Assembly (NCBI GenBank): GCA_963756895.1
Contig: CAVWPI010000008.1
Location: forward strand, 496,001 to 560,000
Length of the DNA stretch: 64,000 nucleotides
Direction: 5' to 3'
DNA from: DASUAS01 sp963756895
GTDB lineage: Bacteria > Actinomycetota > Acidimicrobiia > IMCC26256 > DASPTH01
This document shows, one piece after another, positions 1-8,513 of this stretch. The notes under the pieces are model-generated. The model saw only the letters and a list, made by a program, of their open reading frames with translations, did not search any database and was not told the DNA's origin. Numbering within the stretch: position 1 is the first letter of the stretch; each line of letters begins with the position of its first letter. The translations under genes were made by a program, and so were the position numbers.

Positions 1-1045
1 CCAGCACCAGCGTCGCGGGCACGTTGTTCACCAGGTTGGCGAGGACGGCGGCGACGACGGCCATGCCCAGCAGGGCGGCCAGGCCCTCGCCGGTGGGCAG
101 CAGGTCGCGGGCGGCGTCGCCGAGGCCGTGGTCGACCGCGGCCTGGACCACCACCGCCAGGCCCACGACGAACACCAGGAAGCCGGGCGACGCCGCCCGC
201 ACCAGCGCCGCCGGGGTCGCCCGTCGCCGGGCGAGCGCGACCGTCGCCACCACCGCCGCGCCGGCGATCGCGATCGCGGCCGGGGCCACGCCGAGCGCGG
301 ACCCCACGAAGAAGGCGACGGTGACCGTCGCGATCGCACCCACCACGAGCCAGGCGAAGCCGTCGAGGACGACGGGATCGGCGCGGGTCGGTGGCGGTCC
401 CGAGGCCGGAACCCGGGTGCGGGCGTCGCTCCGCAACGCGGTGCCGAGGACGACCGACGACGCCGCGAGGGTCGGGAGGGCCATGCGGAGCGCGAAGCCA
501 CCGAAGGTCAGGCCGGTGGCCGAGAACGCGAGCAGGTTGGTGAGGTTCGACACCGGCAGGAAGCTCGACGACGCGTTGGCGAGCTGCGTCGTGGCGAGCA
601 GCGGAGGGTCGGGGCGCACGTCGCGCCGCGCGACGAGTTGCACCACCACCGGGGTGAAGAGCACCGCGGTCGCGTCGAGGCTCATCAGCACGGTCACCAG
701 CACGGCCACCGCCGAGACCGCGACCACGAGCCGGCGCGAGCTGCGACTCCGCTCCCCCATCCACGCCCCCGCGGCACGGAACAGGCCGGCGTCACGCGCC
801 ACCTCGGCGAGCACGAACACCGCGGCGAGGAACGCCAGCGTGGAGGCCAGGCGGTCGACGGTGTCGCCCACCTCGTCGATCCCCACCAGGCCGACGCCGA
901 CCACGAGCAGCGCGCCGGTGCCGGCGACCAGCACATCGGGCACGCGACCCCACGCCACCAGTGCGAGCACCGCAGCCAGGATGAGCGCACTTCCCGCCGT
1001 CCCCACTGCGGGCAGCCGTACCCGAATCGTGGGTGCGCTAGACAA
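1..1045 (-). CDS. ArsB/SLC13-type anion permease, C-terminus cut by window edge
   Basis: The protein is an integral membrane anion or arsenite permease of the ArsB/SLC13 type, inferred from the fold. The reading frame is open from a TTG at 1045 to the window edge (about 348 residues, C-terminus missing). It is almost entirely hydrophobic helices: an early helix (SALILAAVLALVAWG), then segments such as TLAFLAAVFVLAEVARDAG and a late LVNNVPATLVL. The NN-x-PATL pattern and the earlier QLANASSSFLPVSNLTN are hallmarks of ArsB. The start is uncertain: TTG 1045 leaves 6 bases to the divergent purK ATG, and a GTG at 1006 is in frame. Neither has a clear ribosome-binding site. No ArsR regulator or ArsC is next to it, so the substrate is unknown. 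Confidence 0.7.
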   Translation of the reverse strand, partial: MSSAPTIRVRLPAVGTAGSALILAAVLALVAWGRVPDVLVAGTGALLVVGVGLVGIDEVGDTVDRLASTLAFLAAVFVLAEVARDAGLFRAAGAWMGERSRSSRRLVVAVSAVAVLVTVLMSLDATAVLFTPVVVQLVARRDVRPDPPLLATTQLANASSSFLPVSNLTNLLAFSATGLTFGGFALRMALPTLAASSVVLGTALRSDARTRVPASGPPPTRADPVVLDGFAWLVVGAIATVTVAFFVGSALGVAPAAIAIAGAAVVATVALARRRATPAALVRAASPGFLVFVVGLAVVVQAAVDHGLGDAARDLLPTGEGLAALLGMAVVAAVLANLVNNVPATLVL

Positions 1046-1051
1046 GTCGGG

Positions 1052-2158
1052 ATGACCGAACCCGTCGTCGCGGTCCTGGGGGGTGGTCAGCTCGGGCGCA
1101 TGCTCGCGCTCGCCGGCATCCCCCTCGACGTGCGGTTCCGCTTCCTCGATCCAGTCGACGGCGCGCCCGCGGGCGCGGTCGGCGAGCTCGTGGTCGGTGC
1201 CCTCGGCGACGAGTCCACGCTGACCGAGGTGGCACAGGGCGCGACGGTGGTGACCTACGAGTGGGAGGGCGTGCCCGCCGACGCGGCGCGCTTCCTCGCG
1301 CGTGACCTGCCGGTCCGCCCGGGCGCGCGGTCGCTCGAGGTGGCCCAGGACCGCCTGACCGAGAAGGAGACCTTCCGCCGCCTCGGCATCGGTACCCCCG
1401 CGTTCGCGGCGGTCGACGCGCGCGTCGGCCTCGGCGCCGCGGTCGACGCCGTCGGCGGGCTGCCGGCGGTCCTCAAGACGCGCCGGGGCGGCTACGACGG
1501 CAAGGGGCAGGCGGTGCTGCGGGCGGCCGCTGATCTCGACGCGGCGTGGGACGAGTTGGGCGGTGTCCCCCTCATCCTGGAGTCGCTGGTGCCGTTCGAC
1601 CGCGAACTGTCCGTCCTCGCGGTGCGCGGACCGGACGGCACGACGGCGTGCTGGCCGCTGGTCGAGAACCACCACGAGGGCGGCATCCTGCGCGTGAGCC
1701 GAGCACCCGCACCCGGGCTGCACGACGCGCTCCAGGCGCGCGGCGAGGAGCTGGCGACGCTCCTGCTCGCCGACCTCGACCACGTCGGTGTGCTCGCGGT
1801 CGAGCTGTTCGACGTGGGTGGCGAACTGCTCGCCAACGAGATCGCGCCGCGGGTGCACAACTCGGGGCACTGGACCATCGAGGGCGCGGCCACCAGCCAG
1901 TTCGAGAACCACGTGCGCGCGGTGCTCGGCTGGCCGTTGGGATCGACCGCCGCGCTCGGCGCGAGCGCGATGGTGAACTGCATCGGGCTCATGCCGTCAC
2001 GCGACGCGGTGCTCGCCGTGCCCGGCGCGCACCTGCACGACTACGGCAAGGCGGCCCGCCCGGGTCGGAAGCTCGGCCACGTGACCGTGGTCGCGGCCGA
2101 CGAGCACGAGCTCGCTGCCCGGCTCGACGCGGTGAAGTCGGTGATCAGCGCAGCCTGA
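1052..2158 (+). CDS. purK: N5-carboxyaminoimidazole ribonucleotide synthase (PurK)
   Basis: This cytosolic ATP-grasp enzyme makes N5-CAIR from AIR, bicarbonate and ATP in de novo purine synthesis. The 368-residue length is typical. The start MTEPVVAVLGGGQLGRML carries the N-terminal nucleotide-fold motif GGGQLGRM. The ATP-grasp core follows, with KTRRGGYDGKGQ near residue 140 and the metal/phosphate segment NEIAPRVHNSGHWT near 265, both diagnostic of PurK. It is divergent from the permease gene and convergent, with no gap, to the racemase gene. The usual partner purE is not in the window. The frame is intact. Confidence 0.95.
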   Translation: MTEPVVAVLGGGQLGRMLALAGIPLDVRFRFLDPVDGAPAGAVGELVVGALGDESTLTEVAQGATVVTYEWEGVPADAARFLARDLPVRPGARSLEVAQDRLTEKETFRRLGIGTPAFAAVDARVGLGAAVDAVGGLPAVLKTRRGGYDGKGQAVLRAAADLDAAWDELGGVPLILESLVPFDRELSVLAVRGPDGTTACWPLVENHHEGGILRVSRAPAPGLHDALQARGEELATLLLADLDHVGVLAVELFDVGGELLANEIAPRVHNSGHWTIEGAATSQFENHVRAVLGWPLGSTAALGASAMVNCIGLMPSRDAVLAVPGAHLHDYGKAARPGRKLGHVTVVAADEHELAARLDAVKSVISAA

Positions 2159-3307
2159 TCACCCTCGACGGGTGACGGCACCGGACGCGAGCAGCGCCTT
2201 GACCTCGTCGCCCTCGAAGCCCCAGTCGGCGAGTACGGCTTCCGAGTGCTCGCCCGGCAGCGCGGCCGGACCCTGGATCTCCGGCGGCGTGCGCGAGAAG
2301 CGCGGCGTCGGCGCCGGCTGGTCGATGTCGTCGTGCTCCACGATGATCTTGCGGGCGACGACGTGCGGGTGCGACTTCGCCTCGCTCATCGGCAGTACCG
2401 GCGCGAAGCAGACGTCGGTGCCCTCGAGCACGTCGACCCACTCGGCGCGCGTCTTGGCCTTGATCGCGGCGGACAGTCGCTCGCGCAGGAGCGGCCAGCC
2501 GCTGCGGTCCATCTGGTGCGGCAGGTCGTCGTGCTCGATCTCGGTGAGCTCGACGAGCTGCGCGAAGAACTGCGGTTCGATCGATCCGATCGACACCCAC
2601 TCGCCGTCGGCGGTCTCGTACACGTCGTAGAAGGGCGAGCCGGTGTCGAGCAGGTTGGTGCCGCGCTCCTCGCTGTAGCCACCGATCCCGCGCAGCCCCC
2701 AGATCGCGCCCATCAGGTATGCGGCGCCATCGACCATCGCCGCGTCGACCACCTGCCCCTGGCCCGACGTGCGCGCCTCGAGGATCCCGCACACCATCCC
2801 GAAGGCGAGGAACATGCCGCCGCCGCCGTAGTCGCCGACCATGTTGATCGGCGGCGTCGGCGGTTGGCCGACACGGCCGAAGTGGGCGAGCGCGCCCGCG
2901 AGCGCGATGTAGTTGATGTCGTGGCCGGCGGCGTGGGCGAGCGGACCGTCCTGACCCCACCCGGTCATGCGCCCGTAGACGAGCTGCGGGTTGCGGGCGA
3001 GGCACACGTCGGGCCCGAGCCCGAGGCGCTCGGTCACTCCCGGCCGGAAGCCCTCGATGAGCCCGTCGGCATGCTCGACCATCCGCAGCACCGTCTCGAC
3101 GCCCTCGGGCCGCTTCAGGTCGACGGTGATGGCGCGCCGACCGCGCCCGTCGAAGACGAACCCGCTCGGCCGGCTCGCGGAGGTCGCGAGCTCGGCGCGC
3201 TCGACCCGCACCACCTCGGCGCCCATGTCGGAGAGCAGCGTCCCCGCGAAGGGACCCGGGCCGATGCCGGTCAGCTCGATCACCTTCACCCCGTGCAACG
3301 GACCCAC
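2159..3307 (-). CDS. mcr: Alpha-methylacyl-CoA racemase (CoA-transferase family III fold)
   Basis: This enzyme epimerises 2-methylacyl-CoA thioesters, feeding branched-chain or sterol side-chain beta-oxidation. It has 382 residues and the family III CoA-transferase fold. The N-terminus MGPLHGVKVIELTGIGPGP is typical. The racemase catalytic pair is recognisable: His in GHDINYIALAG and Asp in MVGDYGGGGM, as in the mycobacterial enzyme. The GTG at 3307 is chosen because a strong GGAGGGG site lies a few bases upstream; the longer open frame to 3376 gives non-conserved residues. It meets purK tail to tail with no gap. Some relatives are CoA-transferases, so the exact substrate is inferred. Confidence 0.88.
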   Translation of the reverse strand: MGPLHGVKVIELTGIGPGPFAGTLLSDMGAEVVRVERAELATSASRPSGFVFDGRGRRAITVDLKRPEGVETVLRMVEHADGLIEGFRPGVTERLGLGPDVCLARNPQLVYGRMTGWGQDGPLAHAAGHDINYIALAGALAHFGRVGQPPTPPINMVGDYGGGGMFLAFGMVCGILEARTSGQGQVVDAAMVDGAAYLMGAIWGLRGIGGYSEERGTNLLDTGSPFYDVYETADGEWVSIGSIEPQFFAQLVELTEIEHDDLPHQMDRSGWPLLRERLSAAIKAKTRAEWVDVLEGTDVCFAPVLPMSEAKSHPHVVARKIIVEHDDIDQPAPTPRFSRTPPEIQGPAALPGEHSEAVLADWGFEGDEVKALLASGAVTRRG

Positions 3308-3419
3308 GCGCGCCCCCTCCAGTTCGTCGCGCCACGTCCTCGTGACGGCCGCACAATGCCACCCGCGCGCGCACATCGCGAACTACCGAGTCGTAGGTAG
3401 CCGGGTCACCTGGGCCGCA

Positions 3420-3878
3420 TCACGCCGCCACCCGCGGCGGGCCGCGGCTGGCGGTGACGAGCTCGAGCCCGTCGGGAAGGTTGGGGTTGCCGACCAGCGC
3501 GAGCAGACCGTTGGGCACGAGCAGGCGATGATGCGCGGGACACACCGCGGCGAGGTTGGCGGTCTCGTCGGCGCCCTCCCAGCTGCGCGGCACCAAGTGG
3601 TGCACCTCCAGGCCCCGTCGCCTCGCGCAGCCAGGCACCCGGCACTGCGAGTCGCGCAGCAGCACCGCCCGCCGCAGCTTCGGCGACAGGGCCGACGCAC
3701 GTCGGCCGATCGCCACCACCGCGCCGGCCTCGTCGACGAGGACCGGTTCGATCGCTGCGTTCGCCCGCAACTGCTCCGTCGGTCGCGTCCAGAAGGTCGC
3801 GCCCGAGCCGGCCGAGGTCAGCACCACATGGTCCGGGGTACTGCCTTCCTTGTGCGAACCCCGCACGGCGGCTCTCAT
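3420..3878 (-). pseudogene. 5'-truncated DUF222/HNH endonuclease remnant
   Basis: This is the C-terminal part of an actinobacterial DUF222-HNH protein. Visible are a DUF222-tail segment (RRASALSPKLRRAVLLRDSQ), the zinc-binding CRVPGC, and the HNH core LEVHHLVPRSWEG...NLAAVCPAHHRLL. Intact relatives are roughly 400 residues; only about 150 are here, with an improvised ATG at 3878. The DUF222 half is missing because the region upstream belongs to the divergent permease gene starting at 3885. A long open frame does continue upstream on this strand, but it is antisense to the permease and has no domain signal. I read this as a decayed fragment; such genes often move and duplicate. Confidence 0.65.
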
Positions 3879-3884
3879 GGTCGG

Positions 3885-6311
3885 ATGGCGGGGATCGGGA
3901 TGCTCGCGCGGCTGTCGTTCCGACGTCGCTGGCGGAGCCTCGTCGTGATCGCTGCCCTGGTCGCGTTCGCGGTCGGCGTGACGCTCGCCTCCCTCGCCGG
4001 CGCCCGCAGGACGTCGACGTCGTTCGACCGATTCCTCAGCTCGAGCCGGGCCCAGGACGTCCTGGTGCTCACCTCCGACCTTCGGGCCGCGGACATAGCC
4101 GACATCCGTGCCCTCCCCGGGGTCGAGGCCGCCGGGCGGGGCCGATTCCTGGCCCTCGTCGACAAGGACGGGCAGCTGTTCGATGTCGGCTTCGCGGTCG
4201 TGGGCCCGTTGGACGACGAGCTGTTCCAGAGTGTGTTCCGCCTCCGCGTGGTCAAGGGTCGCGCGCCGAGCCCAGACGCTCCCGACGAGATCGCAGTCGG
4301 CGAGGCCTTCGCGCGTGACAACCACCTCTCCTTCGGCAGCACCTTCGTGGTGCGCGGCTTCACGCCGGAGCAGGTCGAGGTGATCACCAGCGGCGGGGAG
4401 GCCGGTGCGCCGGAGGGACCACGCCTCCGACTCAATGTGGTGGGCATCAGCCGCGCGCCGATCGACCTCACGCTGCAGGGCGAGGTCGGCGGCGTCCTCC
4501 TCCTTCCCCGCGCCTTCGTGCGCGCCTACGGCGCGCAGATCGGCAACTACTACGGACCTCACGGCGCCACGCTGCTCGTGCGACTCGACGACGGCGCGGC
4601 CGGGATCCCGCAATTCCTGCATCGACTCCGGAAGGTCATCCCGCAATTCGACATCGACCCCCGCGCCCTGAGCTCCGGCGGCGTGCAGGAGTCGATCGAC
4701 GCGCTCGCGGTCGCGGTGCTGATCTTCGGGATCGTGGCCGGCGCGGCGGGGCTGGTGGCGATCGCCCTGATCACGACGCGCGAGGTGCGGCTGGTCGCCG
4801 CCGATCTGACCCCGGTCCGGGCGCTCGGGATGCGGAGGCGTGCGCTCGCAACCGGGACTGCGACCCCCGTGGCTGCCGCGATCTTGGCCGGCGTCGTCGG
4901 CGCCTTCGCCCTCGCCGCCGTCGCGTCGCAGTGGTTCCCGTTCGGGGTCGCGGGCATGGCGGAGCCGCATCCCGGATTTGACGTCGACTGGTTGGTGCTC
5001 GGTCTCGGCGGGCTGGCGTGCGCAGTCGTGCTCGCGTCCATCGTCGGCCTCGCGTCGTGGCGTACCGCGCACGTCGACCCCGATGCGACGTCCGTGCCGC
5101 TGCGCCTCGGCGCGACGACGCGTGTGCTCGAGTCGGTCGGGGCTCCGGTCACGCTGACCGTCGGTGCGCGCCTCGCGTTCGAGCCCGGCCGCGGCCGGAC
5201 CGCGGTCCCGGTGCGCTCCACGCTGCTGGGCGCCGCGCTCGCGTTGCTCGGCATCGTCGCGGTGACCGTGTTCAGTGCGAGCCTCACGCACGTCGTCGAC
5301 ACGCCCGCGGCGCAGGGGCGCGCCTGGGACGCCACCGTATTCGACCAGCGGGCACGACGCAGCGACCCCGAGGACGTCTGCTCCCAGGGCTCGACCCGCC
5401 TCGTCGACGTCCGTGTGGTCGGCGCGATCGCGGGCGCGTGCTACGCCGCCCTCGAGCTCGACGGTCGCGCGGTCGGCGCCATCGCCGTCCTCCCGGTACG
5501 CGGCCGGATCGAGCCGACGCTGCTCGAGGGCCGGCGACCGAACACGGCGCGGGAGATCGCCCTCGGGACGGAGACGATCCGCGCGCTCGGCGTGGATCTC
5601 GGCCGCGAGGTGACCGTGCACAGCGGAGCTCAGCGGCTCCGCTACCGCGTCGTCGGCCGGGTGATTTTGCCGCGCCTCACCGATCCGCAGGCGATCGCCG
5701 ACGGTGCGGTCGTCACGGGCGCGGGCATGCGTCGCACGCTCAGCTCCGACGACGATCTGAGCTTCGCCTTCGTCGTCAGGTTCCGCGACGGCGTGGATGC
5801 GGCCTCGGCGGCGGCGCGCATCGACCGACTGCCGGGTGTCGAAGGCTTCGGTGCACAGAACGGGGTCCAGCTCTCCTCGGAGCCGCTCGAGGTCCGGCGC
5901 CTCGACCAGATCGGTTGGATGCCGCTCGCGCTCGCGGGCTTCCTCGCGCTGCTCGGTCTCGTGGCGGTCGGCCATCTACTGGTCACCAGCACCCGACGGC
6001 GGAGCCGCGACTTCGCCATCCTCAAGGTGCTCGGATGCAACCGCCGCCAGCTTCGGGTCATGGTCGCCTGGCAGGCCACGCTCGTCATCGGCGCAAGCTT
6101 CGCCGTGGCTGCGCTCCTCGGCATCGCCGCCGGCGCCGCGCTCTGGTACGCGGCCGCGCGCAGCATCGGTCTCGACGACACGTTCCAGGTGCCGTGGATC
6201 GCTCTCGTCGCCATCGCAATCGCCGCAGTCGCCCTCGCCAACGCAGTCGCGGTCTTCACCGCCCGGAGGTCGGCAGGCACCCCGGCCGCCGGCACGCTGC
6301 GGACGGAGTGA
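3885..6311 (+). CDS. FtsX-family ABC transporter permease (orphan)
   Basis: This is an 808-residue permease with two FtsX-like modules, of the kind that works with a LolD/MacB-type ATPase to export or release substrates. One helix lies at about residues 18-39. A large extracytoplasmic domain follows, then helices near 273-296, 321-343 and 369-391, a central helix at 445-467, a second exported domain and three C-terminal helices (about 676-700, 726-755, 772-794). It resembles the permease at 14167-16634; both carry a GRGRTAVPVR segment just before the central helix and a DTP...W-DA motif after it, so they are paralogues. No ATPase gene adjoins this copy; the ATPase at 18947-19711 is a candidate partner. 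The frame is intact. Confidence 0.82.
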   Translation: MAGIGMLARLSFRRRWRSLVVIAALVAFAVGVTLASLAGARRTSTSFDRFLSSSRAQDVLVLTSDLRAADIADIRALPGVEAAGRGRFLALVDKDGQLFDVGFAVVGPLDDELFQSVFRLRVVKGRAPSPDAPDEIAVGEAFARDNHLSFGSTFVVRGFTPEQVEVITSGGEAGAPEGPRLRLNVVGISRAPIDLTLQGEVGGVLLLPRAFVRAYGAQIGNYYGPHGATLLVRLDDGAAGIPQFLHRLRKVIPQFDIDPRALSSGGVQESIDALAVAVLIFGIVAGAAGLVAIALITTREVRLVAADLTPVRALGMRRRALATGTATPVAAAILAGVVGAFALAAVASQWFPFGVAGMAEPHPGFDVDWLVLGLGGLACAVVLASIVGLASWRTAHVDPDATSVPLRLGATTRVLESVGAPVTLTVGARLAFEPGRGRTAVPVRSTLLGAALALLGIVAVTVFSASLTHVVDTPAAQGRAWDATVFDQRARRSDPEDVCSQGSTRLVDVRVVGAIAGACYAALELDGRAVGAIAVLPVRGRIEPTLLEGRRPNTAREIALGTETIRALGVDLGREVTVHSGAQRLRYRVVGRVILPRLTDPQAIADGAVVTGAGMRRTLSSDDDLSFAFVVRFRDGVDAASAAARIDRLPGVEGFGAQNGVQLSSEPLEVRRLDQIGWMPLALAGFLALLGLVAVGHLLVTSTRRRSRDFAILKVLGCNRRQLRVMVAWQATLVIGASFAVAALLGIAAGAALWYAAARSIGLDDTFQVPWIALVAIAIAAVALANAVAVFTARRSAGTPAAGTLRTE

Positions 6312-6362
6312 GATCTTCCCCAGGCCCAGTCCGACGGCAATCAGATTGCGACGTGCCTCGAC

Positions 6363-6659
6363 TCATTCGATCCAGGGTCCGAGCCCGACGGTCTCGAGGG
6401 CTCGGCGCGGGAACTCCTGAGGGTTGCGGATTCGGAGTTCGCCACCGTCGACCGAAAGTCGGTTCTGCATGCGGATGAGCACCCCGATGATGCTCGAATC
6501 GAGCAACGACACGTCGGCGAGGTCCACGACGAGTCGACCGCGGAGGGGCGCAAGGCAGTGTCGCAGCTCATCGCGATTCGCGAGGTCCAACTCGCCCGCC
6601 AGGTACACGACCGTGCACCCGGCTTCCTCCACCACGGAGAATCGCTCGAGCCCCGTCAC
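6363..6659 (-). CDS. STAS-domain anti-sigma factor antagonist
   Basis: This is a 98-residue STAS protein of the SpoIIAA/RsbV type, which in its unphosphorylated form binds an anti-sigma kinase and frees a sigma factor. The core shows VVYLAGELDLANRDEL, then VVDLADVSLLDSSIIGVLI; the Ser pair in LLDSSIIG is at the usual phosphorylation position. It lies just downstream of the RsbW-like kinase gene on the same strand, giving a classic partner pair. GTG 6659 gives a family-typical start (MTGLERFSVVEEAG). A GTG at 6743 is also in frame and overlaps the kinase stop, which would add 28 residues and couple translation. No sigma factor gene is in the window. Confidence 0.82.
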   Translation of the reverse strand: MTGLERFSVVEEAGCTVVYLAGELDLANRDELRHCLAPLRGRLVVDLADVSLLDSSIIGVLIRMQNRLSVDGGELRIRNPQEFPRRALETVGLGPWIE

Positions 6660-6729
6660 CAGCGCATCTTCACGCGCTCGATGAGACGAGCGAGGTCGGA
6701 CGATGGGCGTGCAGACGGACGCACCGCCA

Positions 6730-7137
6730 TCACCCGCCCTCACCTCCGTGTACTTCTTCTGCTGCTGTCGTGGCGTCGAGTTCGAACCAGACGGTCTTGC
6801 CTGCCGCTCGCGCCTCGACGCCCCATCGGGTCGCCAGTCCGTCGACGAGGAGCATCCCGTTCCCCCTCGGCGTCGACGGATCCTGCCATTGCACGGCGGG
6901 TGCATCGGTGCTGGCATCGTCCACCTCGACGCGCAACCAACCGGGCTTCGCGTACGCCCGCACCGTGACGGCGCAGCCCACGTGGTCGACGACGTTCGCC
7001 ACCAGTTCAGTCGTGAGCAACTCCGACACGTGTCCGAGGCCGTCGAGATCCTGGGTGTGCAACGTGTCGCGCAGGAACTCGCGCGCCGCTCGCGGTGCCG
7101 TCGAGGAGGCGGGAACGCTCATCTCGTGTCCGGGCAC
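6730..7137 (-). CDS. RsbW/SpoIIAB-like ATP-binding anti-sigma regulatory protein
   Basis: This is a 135-residue GHKL ATPase of the HATPase_c_2 class, an anti-sigma factor or STAS-protein kinase. Visible motifs are the N-box LLTTELVANVVDHVG, then LRVEVDDAS (the ADP-contact D-x-x region) and STPRGNGMLLVDGLATRWGV, the G-rich lid. The start is ATG 7137; a second Met is at 7122. It precedes the STAS gene on the same strand and probably shares its transcript. The 154 bases between it and the upstream SnoaL-like gene show nothing I can name. Many actinobacterial members lack a fixed sigma partner, so the target is unknown. Confidence 0.85.
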   Translation of the reverse strand: MPGHEMSVPASSTAPRAAREFLRDTLHTQDLDGLGHVSELLTTELVANVVDHVGCAVTVRAYAKPGWLRVEVDDASTDAPAVQWQDPSTPRGNGMLLVDGLATRWGVEARAAGKTVWFELDATTAAEEVHGGEGG

Positions 7138-7291
7138 TGGAACCTCCGAGTCTCGGTGCGGCTAAGGCACTACCGACTGTCGAGGTCCAGAACAGCCCGC
7201 TCCATCGCCGTCGGGCGAAGACGGCAGAAAGGAGAGTACCCACCGTCGATGTCTTTTACTCCGGCTCGGCGGACCGAGCGCCGCGAGTCGA

Positions 7292-8152
7292 CTACGTGGC
7301 GAAGGAGGCGGCGCGAAGGGCCGCTCTGCGGTCGGATGCGAGCTGCCGCGAGTCGTACACGGACGTGATCCTGGTGACGAGGCCATCGCCGTCGCGTTCG
7401 AGCGCGGTGATGCCGACCAGGCCGGCCGCCCCCGCATCCGCGGTCCATTCGAACCCACCGCCGTTGCTGCCGCCCACGACGTGGCGCAGCGTGCTCGATC
7501 GACCGTACGGGGCGTGGTCGAGAGCCCGGTCGAGATACGCCATGGTCTCGATCCGCCCGAGCACCTGGACACGAAGCGCCATGTCCTCGAGCACCACATC
7601 GGTGTGGAGCAGCGCGGCCGCGGCCGAGGCATCCGCTCCGGCGAAGGCGTTCTGCAGTCGCGTCGCGGTCTCGACCAGGTCCGGCGTCGCCTGGGTGGCG
7701 ACGTCACCATCCGTCAGATCCGTGGGGAAGTGCTCGGCCGGGGTCCGGAACTGGAGGTACAGATCGTCGTCGAACGACGAGCTGTCCCAGTAGTCGATCC
7801 AGCGCACGATCTTGCCGTCGGCGAAGTCGACGGCCGCGAGGATCCGCAGCTCGCCGCCGAAGAGCTCGGGCGTGTCGACCATGCGTATGAGCGCACTCGT
7901 CTCGTTGGACAGGATCTGCGTGGCGTATGACCGCGCCGGAGGCGCCCAGTTCGGCATGTACTCGCGGAAGGTCGACTGCAACGCCTCGTAGCTGTCGAGG
8001 TCCCATCCGAGCGTGGCGTCGATGTACGTCGCCATGTCCGGAGCGAAGTGGTCCATCGTGCCGTCGACGTCACAGGACGTCTTCGTCTCGAAGAAGGTCG
8101 TGAGCAGGGCCGCGAGAGGAGAGGATGCATCGCGCACCGTGTCGGTGGCCAT
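7292..8152 (-). CDS. Tandem NTF2/SnoaL-like domain protein
   Basis: This 286-residue soluble protein is built from two NTF2-like cone domains. The first (about 1-140) has TFFETKTSCDVDGTMDHFAPD and the second half-strand LRILAAVDFADGKIVRWIDYWD, typical of SnoaL-like folds. The second (about 150-286) repeats the pattern (ATRLQNAFAGADASAAAALL ... ALERDGDGLVTRITSVYD). Such proteins bind small hydrophobic ligands or act as polyketide cyclase-like or isomerase-like enzymes; no catalytic assignment is possible here. It is 5 bases downstream of the small gene at 8158-8427 and probably co-transcribed with it. Confidence 0.7.
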   Translation of the reverse strand: MATDTVRDASSPLAALLTTFFETKTSCDVDGTMDHFAPDMATYIDATLGWDLDSYEALQSTFREYMPNWAPPARSYATQILSNETSALIRMVDTPELFGGELRILAAVDFADGKIVRWIDYWDSSSFDDDLYLQFRTPAEHFPTDLTDGDVATQATPDLVETATRLQNAFAGADASAAAALLHTDVVLEDMALRVQVLGRIETMAYLDRALDHAPYGRSSTLRHVVGGSNGGGFEWTADAGAAGLVGITALERDGDGLVTRITSVYDSRQLASDRRAALRAASFAT

Positions 8153-8157
8153 CGCGG

Positions 8158-8427
8158 TCAGGCCTGCTCCGCGAACCAGACGTCGGGCGCCGACACGACG
8201 CCGAGGCGGCCCATCGTCTCCCGCAGATCGTCCGATGCAATGAACTCCTGCGCTCGCGCCACGTCGTCGGTCGCCAGGATGATGGTGACGTCGTTGGGCT
8301 CATCGGCGCCGCGGTACACCCCGACGTCGGTCAGCCCGTACTCGCTGCGCACCTTGCCGTGGTCGTCGAACCCCGATTTCCAGGTCTCGAAGTCGGCGAC
8401 GGAATGGCGGACGAAGAGGTTGGTCAC
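8158..8427 (-). CDS. Small dimeric alpha/beta-barrel-like protein, unknown function
   Basis: This is an 89-residue protein starting MTNLFVRHSVADFETWKSGF. The F-V-R-H-x-V-x-D-F-x-x-W pattern resembles proteins of the ferredoxin-like dimeric barrel group (antibiotic-biosynthesis-monooxygenase-like). It ends VVSAPDVWFAEQA. The GTG at 8427 is favoured by an AGGAG site about 8 bases upstream; a longer open frame to 8472 adds non-conserved residues. The next gene on the strand is the tandem SnoaL-like protein, so the two may act on related small molecules. The function is not known. Confidence 0.7.
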   Translation of the reverse strand: MTNLFVRHSVADFETWKSGFDDHGKVRSEYGLTDVGVYRGADEPNDVTIILATDDVARAQEFIASDDLRETMGRLGVVSAPDVWFAEQA

Positions 8428-8513
8428 GGATCGGCTCCTGTGCTCGGTTCGCTGACTCGTGCACCATCGCACGACGAACCGCCGACGTCTCCTGCGATGT
8501 GGCTACGTGAACC

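Noticed and set aside
24..1055. Long plus-strand open frames opposite the ArsB-like permease
   Set aside because: Thr/Ala/Arg-rich translation typical of an antisense frame; the minus strand encodes membrane helices and ArsB motifs.
3420..5975. 851-residue minus-strand open frame covering the FtsX permease region
   Set aside because: Only its last about 150 residues match a known family (HNH). The rest is antisense to an intact permease and is a GC-rich shadow frame with Arg/Asp/Glu/His-rich composition.
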